A stretch of DNA of 64,000 nucleotides from 62-47 sp051954235 (GTDB lineage Bacteria; Pseudomonadota; Alphaproteobacteria; Rhizobiales; Xanthobacteraceae): the NCBI GenBank assembly GCA_051954235.1, contig JBQCHY010000004.1, positions 31,035 to 95,034 of the forward strand, in the 5' to 3' direction. Numbering within the stretch: the first letter of the stretch is position 1; each line of letters opens with the position of its first letter. This document shows, one piece after another, positions 15,760 through 24,506 of the stretch. The notes beneath the pieces were generated by a model. The model ran no database searches and was not told the origin of the DNA. It was given only the letters and a program-made list of their open reading frames with translations. The translations under genes and the position numbers were made by a program.

Positions 15760-17705
15760 CTGTCGTTGAAACACGCGAAGTGAATCCAGTGACAACGCTG
15801 TTGGCTGCGACGCGCGCGCGCTTGCCGAACGACCACGAGCCGTTGACAGAGGTCAACCTTGCCGCGGGCAACACGACATTGCCACGCTTGCTTCGCGCAC
15901 AGGCGGCACGGCGTGGCAGCGCACTCGCGCTCCGCGAGAAAGAACACAGCGTCTGGAAGTGCTACGATTGGGCGCACTATCATCGACAAGCGCGCCGCTT
16001 CGCACTGGCGTTGATGTCGCTCGGCTTCCAACGCGGCGATCGCATCACCATCGCCAGTGAGAATACGCCGGAGTGGTACTACGCCGATCTCGGCGCCGAG
16101 ATGCTGGGCGTCGTGCCAGTCGGCATCTATCCCACCAATCCCTGGCCTGAGCTGCAATACATCGTGCGGCATTGCGGCGCGCGGCTCGCCGTTTGCGGCG
16201 ATCAGGAGCAGACCGACAAAGTGCTTGACGCACGCACCAACAATGACGGGCTTTCTGCCCTTGAGATGGTCGTTTGCGTCGACATGAAAGGTATGCGGAG
16301 CTACGGGCGATCCGATCTTGTCTCGTTCGAGGATTTTCTGGCGCTCGGCGACGCCCATCTCGCGAGCCATCCCGAAGCCAACGCCATTCTCGACGGCATC
16401 ACTGATGAGATCGATCCGGATGACGTGGCTCTGATGGTCTACACCTCGGGGACCACCGGTCCGCCGAAAGGCGCGATGCTCAGCCATCGCAACATCATCT
16501 ATTCGACCTATAACTATGCCGGCGCGATCGGGATGCACGGCCGTCACTATGAAGCGGTGGGCTATCTGCCGCTGTGCCACGCGGCGGAGCGTTGCTATTC
16601 GATGGCGATGCAATTGGTGCTCGGCGGCGTCGTCAATTTCGCCGAAAGCATCGACACCGTCGCCGTCAACGTGCGCGAGATCGCGCCGACATTCTTCATC
16701 GGCGTGCCGCGCATCTGGGAGAAACTGAAAGAGAATTTCGAGTTTCGTGTGACGGAGAGCGGGCGCATTCAGCGCTGGATTACCGGCAGGATCATGGCAG
16801 TCGGCCGCGATCTCAATGCGCGACGCAATGCGGCCGACGGAAAACTATCGCCGCTGGATCGGCTTCGCGCGTGGTTCTGCTATGTCGCTTTGTTTCGTAA
16901 CATCCAGTGTCATCTCGGACTGAACCGCACGGTGCATCGGCTCTGCGCCGGCGCATCGATCTCGCCGGAAATGCTGCGCTTCTTTTCGGTGATCGGTCTT
17001 CCGGTCAGTCAGGGCTACGGCATGACCGAATCGAGCGGCTGCGTCTTCATCCAGCGCGACGGTTTCCATCGTCTCGGTGGTTGCGGCTTGCCGATTGCCG
17101 GCACCAACTATCGTCTGGCGGACGACGGCGAAATCCTGCTCAGTGGTCCGGCGCTGTTCAAGGGATACTTCCGTGACGAAAAAGCGACCGCGGAGACGCT
17201 TGCCGATGGCTGGCTGAAGACCGGCGATATCGTCAAGCAGTTTGATAACGGCGAAATATCGGTGGTGGACCGCAAGAAGGCCATCATCATCACTTCCGGC
17301 GGTAAGAATATTGCGCCATCGGAAATCGAGAACGCGCTGAAAGATAGCCCATTCGTCAAGGAGATCATCGTCGTCGGCGAAGGGCGAAAGTTTCTGGGGG
17401 CGCTGATCCAGATCGATTTCGACAATGTCGGACGCTGGGCCAGCGACCGGGGACTTCCCTACACGACCTACAAGTCGCTGACCGAATTGGACGACGTGCG
17501 CGAACTCGTGCAGTCCATCGTTGATGCGACGAACGCGCGTTTCGCGCGGGTCGAGAATATTCGCAGATTTGTCATTCTCGAGAAGGAGCTGGACCACGAC
17601 GATGGCGAACTGACCGCCACGCAGAAAGTGCGGCGCGCCATCATCGATCGGAAATTCGCGCGCGAACTAGTCCAAATCTACGGCGACGGAGAAGCCGTCT
17701 CATGA
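15756..17705 (+). CDS. AMP-forming acyl/aryl-CoA ligase (long-chain type)
   Basis: A 649-residue adenylate-forming ligase of the long-chain acyl-CoA synthetase type. The P-loop is YTSGTTGPPKGAMLSH, the adenine motif GYGMTESSG and the hinge GWLKTGDI, with VDRKKAIIITSGGKNI following. It converts an acid, ATP and CoA to acyl-CoA, AMP and PPi. The gene is locked between livG and livH by ATGA overlaps on both sides. This arrangement indicates import followed at once by CoA activation, trapping the acid inside the cell. The substrate is unknown. Confidence 0.9.
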   Translation: MTVVETREVNPVTTLLAATRARLPNDHEPLTEVNLAAGNTTLPRLLRAQAARRGSALALREKEHSVWKCYDWAHYHRQARRFALALMSLGFQRGDRITIASENTPEWYYADLGAEMLGVVPVGIYPTNPWPELQYIVRHCGARLAVCGDQEQTDKVLDARTNNDGLSALEMVVCVDMKGMRSYGRSDLVSFEDFLALGDAHLASHPEANAILDGITDEIDPDDVALMVYTSGTTGPPKGAMLSHRNIIYSTYNYAGAIGMHGRHYEAVGYLPLCHAAERCYSMAMQLVLGGVVNFAESIDTVAVNVREIAPTFFIGVPRIWEKLKENFEFRVTESGRIQRWITGRIMAVGRDLNARRNAADGKLSPLDRLRAWFCYVALFRNIQCHLGLNRTVHRLCAGASISPEMLRFFSVIGLPVSQGYGMTESSGCVFIQRDGFHRLGGCGLPIAGTNYRLADDGEILLSGPALFKGYFRDEKATAETLADGWLKTGDIVKQFDNGEISVVDRKKAIIITSGGKNIAPSEIENALKDSPFVKEIIVVGEGRKFLGALIQIDFDNVGRWASDRGLPYTTYKSLTELDDVRELVQSIVDATNARFARVENIRRFVILEKELDHDDGELTATQKVRRAIIDRKFARELVQIYGDGEAVS

Positions 17706-18574
17706 CCTATCTGATCGAATTGCTGATCTCGGGGCTCTCCATCGGCGCGATCTACGGCTTGATTGCGATGGGGTTCGCCATCATCTACAAGTCGACCGGG
17801 CTGGTGAACTTCGCGCAGGGCGAGATCGCGATGATCGTCGCTTATGTGGCCTGGACCATCGCCAGTCATGTCAGCGGCAACATCTTTGTCGTTGCCGGCG
17901 GCGCGATCGTGTTTGCCTGCGTGTTCGGGCTCGTGATCGAGCGCCTGGTGATCCGGCCAATGATCGGCGAGCCGATCTTCTCGACCATCATGGTGACGAT
18001 CGGAATTGCAGTGGTGTTGCGCTCCAGCATAGTGTTCCTCTGGGACGCGGTTCCGCATTCGCTCGACGTCGGCATCGGCAACCAAGTGCTTGTCATCGGT
18101 GATGTGCGCGTGCGCTCGGGGCAGCTCGGCGTGATCGCGCTGTTACTGATAGCCATCGCCGGGTTCTACAGCTTCTTCCGCTGGTCGCGCTTCGGCGTCG
18201 CCATGCGCGCGGTCGCCAGCGACGACCGGACCGCGATGCTGATGGGCGTCAGTGCCGCGCGCGTGCAGGCGGTGGCATGGGCCGCATCGTGCGTCATCGC
18301 TGGTATCGCCGGCGTCATGTTCGCCATCATCCACGAATTGTCGCCGACCATGTTCGTGCTGGGCCTCAAGGCGTTTCCGGCCACTATTCTCGGCGGTCTC
18401 GATTCCGTGCTCGGGTCGGCGCTCGGCGGTTTCATCATGGGCGCCGTGGAAAATCTGGCTGGCGGGTATGTCAGCCCCGGTATGAAGGAAGTCTCCGGAT
18501 TCATTGTGATCATCGTCATCCTGATGGTGCGTCCGTTCGGGCTGTTCGGCGAACGTCGAATCGAGAGGGTCTGA
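17702..18574 (+). CDS. livH: Branched-chain-type ABC permease LivH
   Basis: A 290-residue inner-membrane permease with about eight hydrophobic segments. It opens with LIELLISGLSIGAIYGL and carries the family's GLVNFAQGEIAM, AMRAVASDDRTAMLMGV and LGGLDSVLGSALGG motifs. It forms the channel with LivM. The start overlaps the ligase stop (ATGA) and its own stop overlaps livM (TGATG). Confidence 0.92.
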   Translation: MTYLIELLISGLSIGAIYGLIAMGFAIIYKSTGLVNFAQGEIAMIVAYVAWTIASHVSGNIFVVAGGAIVFACVFGLVIERLVIRPMIGEPIFSTIMVTIGIAVVLRSSIVFLWDAVPHSLDVGIGNQVLVIGDVRVRSGQLGVIALLLIAIAGFYSFFRWSRFGVAMRAVASDDRTAMLMGVSAARVQAVAWAASCVIAGIAGVMFAIIHELSPTMFVLGLKAFPATILGGLDSVLGSALGGFIMGAVENLAGGYVSPGMKEVSGFIVIIVILMVRPFGLFGERRIERV

Positions 18575-19620
18575 TGCGCAGCGGGTATTTTAAGGAGACG
18601 ATTGCGGAGCAGATCAACCTGACCGATTCGGCGGTGGTCCGGGTCTGGCTGGCGCTGCTTGTCGTCGTGTTGATCGTCGCGCCGTTTTATCTCAATCCGT
18701 TCTATTTATCGCTGTTGACCATTATCGCGATCACCAGCATTGGCGCGCTTGGTCTCAACATCCTCACCGGTTGGACCGGACTGATCTCGCTCGGCCATGT
18801 CGGCTTCATGGTTCTCGGCGCCTACGCCTATGCGATCTCGACGTCCATCTGGAAGCTGGATCCGCTGATCGGGTTGCTGCTCGCGGGTCTGGTGCCCGCG
18901 TTTGCCAGCATCATTGTTGGGATTCCATCACTCCGGCTCACCGGTCTCTATCTGGCGATCACGACGCTGGCCTTTGCCTTCATCATAAATCATTTGATCC
19001 TTGAGTTCGACGGTTTGACGCGGGGGGCGCGGGGAATTTTCGTCACGCGGCCGACCATTTTCGGCATCTCGTTCAAGAGCGACACGGCGTTCGCGCTGCT
19101 GTGCCTGTCGCTGGCGGCGATCACGTTGGTTGCAACCCTGAATCTGCGGCGAAGTCGCGTCGGTCGTGCGCTGGTCGCGATCCGCGACAATGACATCGCG
19201 GCGCGCGTGATGGGTGTCGATCTAACGATCTACAAACTCAATGCCTTCATCACCAGTTCGTTCATCATCGGTATTTCCGGGGCGCTCTACGGCATCTTCC
19301 TCAGCTACGTGACGGTTGAAGGTTTTCCGTTTCTGCTCTCCATCGAGGCGCTGGCGATCCTGATCGTCGGCGGCATCGGCACCGCTCTCGGTGCCGTGCT
19401 GGGAACTGTCTTTATCGTGCTGCTGCCGGAACTGACGTCGCAGGTTTTCTCGCTGCTTGGCGACGAGACGGCGCGCGCGCTGTCGACCGGTGCGCACGAA
19501 CTGAAGAGCATGCTTTACGGCGTCGTGATCATTCTGTTTCTGCGCTTCCAGCCGCATGGCCTAGTCGGTCTGTGGCGCGACAGCAAGCGGTTGTGGGTGA
19601 ACTGGCCCCTGCGCTTCTAG
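18574..19620 (+). CDS. livM: Branched-chain-type ABC permease LivM
   Basis: A 348-residue permease, partner of LivH. It has ALGLNILTGWTGLISLGH, a GIPSLRLTGLYLAITTLAF segment, and the EAA-like cytoplasmic loop VGRALVAIRDNDIAARVMGVD. About nine to ten hydrophobic helices follow a 25-residue N-terminal lead. The start at 18574 overlaps the livH stop by one base. The binding-protein gene follows after 65 bases. Confidence 0.92.
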   Translation: MRSGYFKETIAEQINLTDSAVVRVWLALLVVVLIVAPFYLNPFYLSLLTIIAITSIGALGLNILTGWTGLISLGHVGFMVLGAYAYAISTSIWKLDPLIGLLLAGLVPAFASIIVGIPSLRLTGLYLAITTLAFAFIINHLILEFDGLTRGARGIFVTRPTIFGISFKSDTAFALLCLSLAAITLVATLNLRRSRVGRALVAIRDNDIAARVMGVDLTIYKLNAFITSSFIIGISGALYGIFLSYVTVEGFPFLLSIEALAILIVGGIGTALGAVLGTVFIVLLPELTSQVFSLLGDETARALSTGAHELKSMLYGVVIILFLRFQPHGLVGLWRDSKRLWVNWPLRF

Positions 19621-19685
19621 GCGCGGCGCCGACAGGACGAGTCGAACGCACAATTTCAAACGACAATCACAGGGAGGAGACGGCG

Positions 19686-20843
19686 ATGAATATCAGGAGA
19701 TTGTTGACGGCGGCCACGGCGTCGCTGCTGCTTTCCACAACGGTTAGCTTGGCGGCCGATCAGGGCGTCACCGATACGGAGATATTGCTGGGCGAGGTCG
19801 AGCCGCTGACAGGCCCGCCGGCGCTGCTTGGCGTCGCCCATAATCTCGGCGTTCGTCTCGCGATCGAGGAAGCGAACGCTACGGGCGGCATCAACGGCCG
19901 CAAGTTGCGCTTGACGGCGCTCGACGACGGCTATGTCAGCTCGCGGACCATCCAGTCGCTGCGCAAGCTGATCTCGGTGGACAAGGTCTTCGCGCTGACG
20001 GCGCTGTCGGGATCGGGACAGGCCGTCGCCTCGCTGCCGATCATCGAAGAGTCCGGGATTCCTGCGATCGTGCCCATCGGTCCGGTCGCGCCGCTCTATA
20101 CGCCGCCGCGCAAGAACATTTTTGTTGTCGGGCAGTCCTATGAAGAGGGCATGCACCAGCTCGCGCTGTTTCTGGCGGACAAATATCCCGGCAAGAAATG
20201 GGGCGTGGTGACGCAGGACGACGATTATGGCGTGGCGCTACGCGAGGGGCTGAAGAAGGCGAAGGACGAGAAGAAATTCAACGTCGTCTTCGAATCCATC
20301 TACAAGCGCGGCCAGCAGGATTTTTCGTCGGAGATGTTGCGCGCCAAGGATGCCGGTGTCGAGGTTTTCATCGCGGGTGGCATCATCAGTGAGAACGTCG
20401 CGATGCTGAAGGAGATGGAGAAGCTCGGCATCAAGCCGGCGACCGGCATCTTCTGGCCTGGCCGCGTCTCGGCAATGCTCAAACTCGCCGGCCCGGCCAG
20501 CGACGGCCTCTATGCGGTCGACTATGTCGAACCCATCGCCAGCGAGGAAGGCCAGAAGTTCATCGAACTGGCCAAAAAATATCTGTCGGCCGACGAAGTG
20601 GCGCGCGTCAATCGTTACACGATGACGGGCTATGCCGGCGCGCGGGTATTGCTCGCGGCGATCGGAAAATGCGGCAAGGACCTGACCTGGGCCTGCACCA
20701 ACGCCGAACTGGCGAAAACCAAAGATCTGAAGACCGGCGTGATGGCGCCGATTTCATTCGCCGACGGATCGCGCTTCTCCAACCAGAAAGTGCAGATCAT
20801 GCAAGCCGATTTCAAGACGCTCGGCTTCAAGCCGACGAAGTGA
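19686..20843 (+). CDS. Periplasmic substrate-binding protein of the Liv-type importer
   Basis: A 385-residue type I periplasmic binding protein (Peripla_BP_6, LivK-like). The signal peptide (MNIRRLLTAATASLLL) probably ends at SLA before residue 25. The mature part opens VTDTEILLGEVEPLTGP, typical of the family, and contains the ANATGGINGRKL segment. AGGGAGGAGA precedes the ATG at 19686. It feeds LivHMFG; the binding specificity is not readable but neighbours point to an aromatic or alicyclic acid. Confidence 0.92.
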   Translation: MNIRRLLTAATASLLLSTTVSLAADQGVTDTEILLGEVEPLTGPPALLGVAHNLGVRLAIEEANATGGINGRKLRLTALDDGYVSSRTIQSLRKLISVDKVFALTALSGSGQAVASLPIIEESGIPAIVPIGPVAPLYTPPRKNIFVVGQSYEEGMHQLALFLADKYPGKKWGVVTQDDDYGVALREGLKKAKDEKKFNVVFESIYKRGQQDFSSEMLRAKDAGVEVFIAGGIISENVAMLKEMEKLGIKPATGIFWPGRVSAMLKLAGPASDGLYAVDYVEPIASEEGQKFIELAKKYLSADEVARVNRYTMTGYAGARVLLAAIGKCGKDLTWACTNAELAKTKDLKTGVMAPISFADGSRFSNQKVQIMQADFKTLGFKPTK

Positions 20844-20874
20844 ACCCCAGTGGCATGGCTGGAGTGATCCGGCC

Positions 20875-21840
20875 GTGCCTGGCATTGACAGGATCGCCGT
20901 GCCGATCGCATCGCAAGACCAAGCGCCGGTTTCCGGACCGAACCACGCGGCCATTGACCGCGTGGTTGGCCGATTGCGTGGAGTCTATCGGCGCTGGAGC
21001 CACGGTGCGTCCAGCGCGCAGATGCGTCAGGACTGGGATGCACTGTTTTGGTCCGAAGCTATGCCTGCTACGGTCGAGCCGTTGACGGCGAACGGCGTTC
21101 ACGCGGCGTGGATCAGCGCGCCGGGTGTCGCACCAGGGAAGGCCGCGATTTACTTCCATGGCGGTGGCTTTCGACTTGGCTCGCTCCGTTCGCATCGCGA
21201 CCTGATGGCGCGCATTTCCGCGGCGAGCGGGTGCCGCGTCCTCGGTGTGCAATATCGGCTCGCGCCCGAGCATCGTTTCCCTTCGGCGCATGACGACGGG
21301 TTGGCGGTTTACGACTGGGTGTTGGGGCAGGACATTGCCGCGCGTGATATCGCCTTGGTCGGCGATTCCGCCGGCGGATGTCTTGCGCTGAGCACGGCGC
21401 TTGCATTGCGCGATACTGCGCGGCCGATGCCGGCGGCGATCGTCACGATGTCGGCCTGGACCGATCTGTCCGCATCCCGCGCCAGTTACGACACGCATGC
21501 GGCGCTCGATCCGATCCATCAGCGCCCGATGATCGTGGCGGTGGCGCGGAATTATCTCGGGCCGGATGTCGATCCGCGCGATCCCCGCGTGTCGCCGCTG
21601 TTTGCCGATCTCGCCGGCCTTCCGCCGCTGCTGATGCAGGTCGGCGGCCGCGAAACTGTTCTCGACGATACGCGAGATTTTGCGTGCAAGGCAGAGCAAT
21701 CGGGCTGCGCGGTGACGCTCGAGGTTTTGGACGACATGATCCACGTCTTTCAGCAATTTCCTGACGATCTGCCGGAGGCCCGCTTGGCGCTCACGTCTCT
21801 TGGTGCGTTTTTGCGCCGCTCGCTTGGCGTGGCTGCCTGA
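20875..21840 (+). CDS. Alpha/beta hydrolase, HSL-type esterase
   Basis: A 321-residue hydrolase of the hormone-sensitive-lipase family. The oxyanion motif is HGGGF, the nucleophile Ser is in GDSAGG, the Asp is likely in the DDTRDFA region and the His is in DDMIHVFQQF. The start is a GTG with GGAG ten bases upstream; no in-frame ATG fits. It lies 31 bases after the binding-protein gene. It would release an acid or an alcohol from an ester, possibly making the substrate of the CoA ligase. No signal peptide is seen, so the protein is cytoplasmic. Confidence 0.85.
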   Translation: MPGIDRIAVPIASQDQAPVSGPNHAAIDRVVGRLRGVYRRWSHGASSAQMRQDWDALFWSEAMPATVEPLTANGVHAAWISAPGVAPGKAAIYFHGGGFRLGSLRSHRDLMARISAASGCRVLGVQYRLAPEHRFPSAHDDGLAVYDWVLGQDIAARDIALVGDSAGGCLALSTALALRDTARPMPAAIVTMSAWTDLSASRASYDTHAALDPIHQRPMIVAVARNYLGPDVDPRDPRVSPLFADLAGLPPLLMQVGGRETVLDDTRDFACKAEQSGCAVTLEVLDDMIHVFQQFPDDLPEARLALTSLGAFLRRSLGVAA

Positions 21841-21911
21841 TCCGGAGCGCATCGTTACGTTCAGCAATCGAAGAGCATTGTTGCCCGATTGATCTAGTAA
21901 AGGACGACTTG

Positions 21912-23072
21912 ATGACCGAATTTGTCTTCAACGAACCTGATCTTCGCGATGAAGATCTGCGGCTTATCCGTGATCAGGTGCGGCGCTACGTCAATGAGAC
22001 GATTATCCCGAATGGCGAGGCATGGGAAAAGGCCGGGGCGGTGCCACGGCAGGTTTTCCGCGATCTCGGCAAGCTCGGATTGCTGGGGATGCGGCATCCC
22101 GTCGAGTATGGCGGCAGCGGCCTCGGTGCGATGTCGTCAGTAATTTTCGGGGAGGAGTTGGGACGCGGCAGTTTTGGCGGCGTCACGGCTGCGCTTACGG
22201 TCCACAGCGACATGTCGATCGCCCACATCGCGCATCGCGGTTCACACGAACAGAAGCAGCGTTATTTACCCGCTGCATGCGCGGGCGAAAAAGTCGGCGC
22301 GATCTGCGTGACCGAGCCGCACGCGGGTTCGGATGTCGCCGGGCTGAAAACCCGTGCGGTTCGTGACGGCGACGGCTGGGTGATCAACGGGTCGAAGACC
22401 TTTATCACCAACGGCGTTCACGCCGATATCTACATCGTCGCCTGCCGCACCGATCCGGCGGCAAAAGGCAGTCGCGGACTGTCGCTGTTCATTGTCGACA
22501 AGGGTAACCCCGGCCTCAAGGTCGCGCATGAGTTTGAAAAGCACGGCTGGCGCGCATCCGACACCGCCGAACTCTTTTTCGACAACATGCGCGTCCCTGC
22601 GGAGGCCTTGCTCGGCGAGGAGGGCAAGGGCTTCTATTATATCATGAGCACGTTCCAAAACGAGCGGCTGGTGGCGGGAGCCATGAGCGTCGGGCAATGC
22701 GGAAAGGCGATCGAACTCACAGTGGACTATACCCGCCAGCGTCAGGCCTTCGGTCAATCGCTGTGGGATCAGCAGGTGGTGCGCAACAAAATCGCGTGGC
22801 TGGCGGCGAAGTCGGCAGCGGCGCGTTCGCTGGTCTATTCCTGTGCGCAGATGATCGATGAGGGAAAAGACACCGTGCGCGAAGTCTCGATGCTCAAGGC
22901 TTTTGCCTGCGAGACGTTGCAGGAAGTCGTCCACGGCTGCTTGCAGCTCCATGGCGGCACCGGCTTCATCATCGGTACCCCGATTGAGCGTATGGCTCGC
23001 GATGCACGCATTCTCACCATCGGCGGTGGCGCGACCGAGGTGATGCTCGAGGAAGTTGCCAAGCGAATGTAG
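21912..23072 (+). CDS. Acyl-CoA dehydrogenase
   Basis: A 386-residue acyl-CoA dehydrogenase. Motifs include CVTEPHAGSDVAGLK, INGSKTFITNG and LHGGTGFI. The medium-chain catalytic Glu position is Gly (TIGGGATEV), while Glu251 in NERL fits the isovaleryl/long-chain base position. AAGGACG lies before the ATG at 21912. It is the last gene of the block and would oxidise the CoA ester made by the upstream ligase. A weak 8-bp stem with a long loop follows the stop (23078-23108). Confidence 0.89.
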   Translation: MTEFVFNEPDLRDEDLRLIRDQVRRYVNETIIPNGEAWEKAGAVPRQVFRDLGKLGLLGMRHPVEYGGSGLGAMSSVIFGEELGRGSFGGVTAALTVHSDMSIAHIAHRGSHEQKQRYLPAACAGEKVGAICVTEPHAGSDVAGLKTRAVRDGDGWVINGSKTFITNGVHADIYIVACRTDPAAKGSRGLSLFIVDKGNPGLKVAHEFEKHGWRASDTAELFFDNMRVPAEALLGEEGKGFYYIMSTFQNERLVAGAMSVGQCGKAIELTVDYTRQRQAFGQSLWDQQVVRNKIAWLAAKSAAARSLVYSCAQMIDEGKDTVREVSMLKAFACETLQEVVHGCLQLHGGTGFIIGTPIERMARDARILTIGGGATEVMLEEVAKRM

Positions 23073-23236
23073 GGCGGGCGAGAAGCTGTCCTCCACCTGA
23101 CTTCTCGCGATCTGTCGCGTGCGACCGCGACGCGATCCGGCGTCGAGCGACGGGCGGGATCGTTTGTCAGGCCTCGAAGGCGCTGTCGGATATCATCGTT
23201 CGTTTCGAAGTCGTGGATCGCCCTAAAAATTTAAAA

Positions 23237-23245
23237 TGTATCCAA
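23237..23245 (-). promoter_or_regulatory. TTGGATACA box, inverted distal copy
   Basis: TGTATCCAA on the plus strand is the complement of the TTGGATACA boxes at 23380 and 23400. The distance of about 140 bases would allow looping by a regulator bound at all three. With only nine bases a chance match is possible. Confidence 0.35.
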
Positions 23246-23379
23246 AGAGCAGGGCCTGTCGGCCGCAAGTGTCATGTGATCTTCCGGCAGCCTCAAACTA
23301 ACGGATTTTGCCGGAGATTTTGATGCGCAAAAGGATGTCCATGAAGGTTATTTAAGGACGATCCGCCCCTCTGATCGTT

Positions 23380-23408
23380 TTGGATACATTCATTGACTCT
23401 TGGATACA
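23380..23408 (+). promoter_or_regulatory. Tandem TTGGATACA operator boxes (candidate GntR sites)
   Basis: TTGGATACA occurs at 23380-23388 and 23400-23408, start to start exactly 20 bases, about two helical turns. The second overlaps the candidate -10 TACAAT. The sequence is very near ATTGGATCCAAT, the known operator of the GntR/FCD regulator VanR of Caulobacter. A GntR/FCD gene closes this same cluster at 30531, so I infer these are its sites. Confidence 0.6.
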
Positions 23409-23452
23409 ATTGAGCCAACGTCACGCCATAAGAACGATCTTGGGAGGATCGG

Positions 23453-24439
23453 GTGGGCGGCAGTTCAAGCGCGCGCGGGCCAAAATTGACACAGACGACG
23501 GCCGTGCTGGCGATGTGCGCGGTGATGATCGTCGTCTTCGCGATTTTTCTGGAGGGCTTCCTGACCCTCGGCAATTTCTTCGCGCTGGCTCGCAATATTT
23601 CCATTCTTGGCATTCTGGCTCTCGGCATGGCGGTCGTCGTCATCGGCCGCGGGCTTGATCTGTCGCAGGTCGCGTCCTTTGCCGCGTCCACCGCAATCGC
23701 CGTCATCCTGATGAACTCGGGCTACACGACGCCGGTTGCGCTGCTGATCGGCTTCGTGATGGCCATTCTCATCGGCGTCCTCAACGGATTCCTGATCTCG
23801 GTGATCGAGATGCCGCCGTTGTTGACGACACTGGCGTCGAGTCTCGCAGTGCTCGGCATCGTCCGTACCGCCGCCGTACAGCACTACGTCGTTTACCTGT
23901 CCAAGGGACACGACGATTTCCTGCGGCTCGGCGGCAATATCTGGGGCGGCGTACCGATTTCCCTTCTCATTTTTGTGGCCACCGCGGTGGTCGTACATCT
24001 GTTCCTGTCGCGTACCGTGACCGGACGTTTTGTCTATGCGCATGGCGACAATCCCGATGCAGCCCGCTTGACCGGCCTGCCGACCCGTCCATTGACCATG
24101 ATCGAATACGCGCTGTGCGCAGCCATCGGTTATGTCGGCGGCGTGGTGATGGTAGCGCAGACCGCGCTGATGCATCTTCAGGTCGCGGAATCGACATTGA
24201 TCTTCGACGTCATCATGGTGGTGGTGCTTGGCGGCGTCAGCCTCGTCGGCGGGCGCGGCAATGTGATGAGCGTAATCGCCGGAACGCTGCTGATCGGCGT
24301 GCTGCTGAACGGAATGACCATCATGGACATGGACGTGCAGACGCAGAACATCGTCAAGGGTGTCGTTCTGCTGATCGCCATCGTGCTGGATTCCCGGCTG
24401 CATCCGCGTGACGAAGAAACATCCAAGCAGGGTGACTGA
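23453..24439 (+). CDS. Sugar-type ABC transporter permease (RbsC family)
   Basis: A 328-residue inner-membrane permease of the ribose/xylose type (BPD_transp_2). About nine hydrophobic segments are seen, with the family's VIGRGLDLSQ, VVLGGVSLVGGRG and NIVKGVVLLIAIVLD segments. It starts at a GTG with GGGAGGATC just upstream. It is the first of two permeases in this cluster, so the channel is likely a heterodimer with the fused permease at 25730. The binding-protein gene follows after 67 bases. Confidence 0.9.
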   Translation: MGGSSSARGPKLTQTTAVLAMCAVMIVVFAIFLEGFLTLGNFFALARNISILGILALGMAVVVIGRGLDLSQVASFAASTAIAVILMNSGYTTPVALLIGFVMAILIGVLNGFLISVIEMPPLLTTLASSLAVLGIVRTAAVQHYVVYLSKGHDDFLRLGGNIWGGVPISLLIFVATAVVVHLFLSRTVTGRFVYAHGDNPDAARLTGLPTRPLTMIEYALCAAIGYVGGVVMVAQTALMHLQVAESTLIFDVIMVVVLGGVSLVGGRGNVMSVIAGTLLIGVLLNGMTIMDMDVQTQNIVKGVVLLIAIVLDSRLHPRDEETSKQGD

Positions 24440-24506
24440 TACGCGCGTGCTTCGTTCGCCTGCCAATCATTTCAAACAGTCAATTCGCAAACAGGGAGGG
24501 CTTTCT

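Larger units (their letters stand above)
23073..23452. other. Regulatory intergenic region of the sugar-type importer
   Basis: 380 bases with no gene. Besides a weak hairpin after the preceding stop (23078-23108), it holds three TTGGATACA boxes, AT-richer sequence around 23225-23245, and a TACAAT at 23405-23410 that could be a -10 box, though no good -35 lies at standard spacing. The first gene downstream has a clear GGGAGGA ribosome site. Confidence 0.6.
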
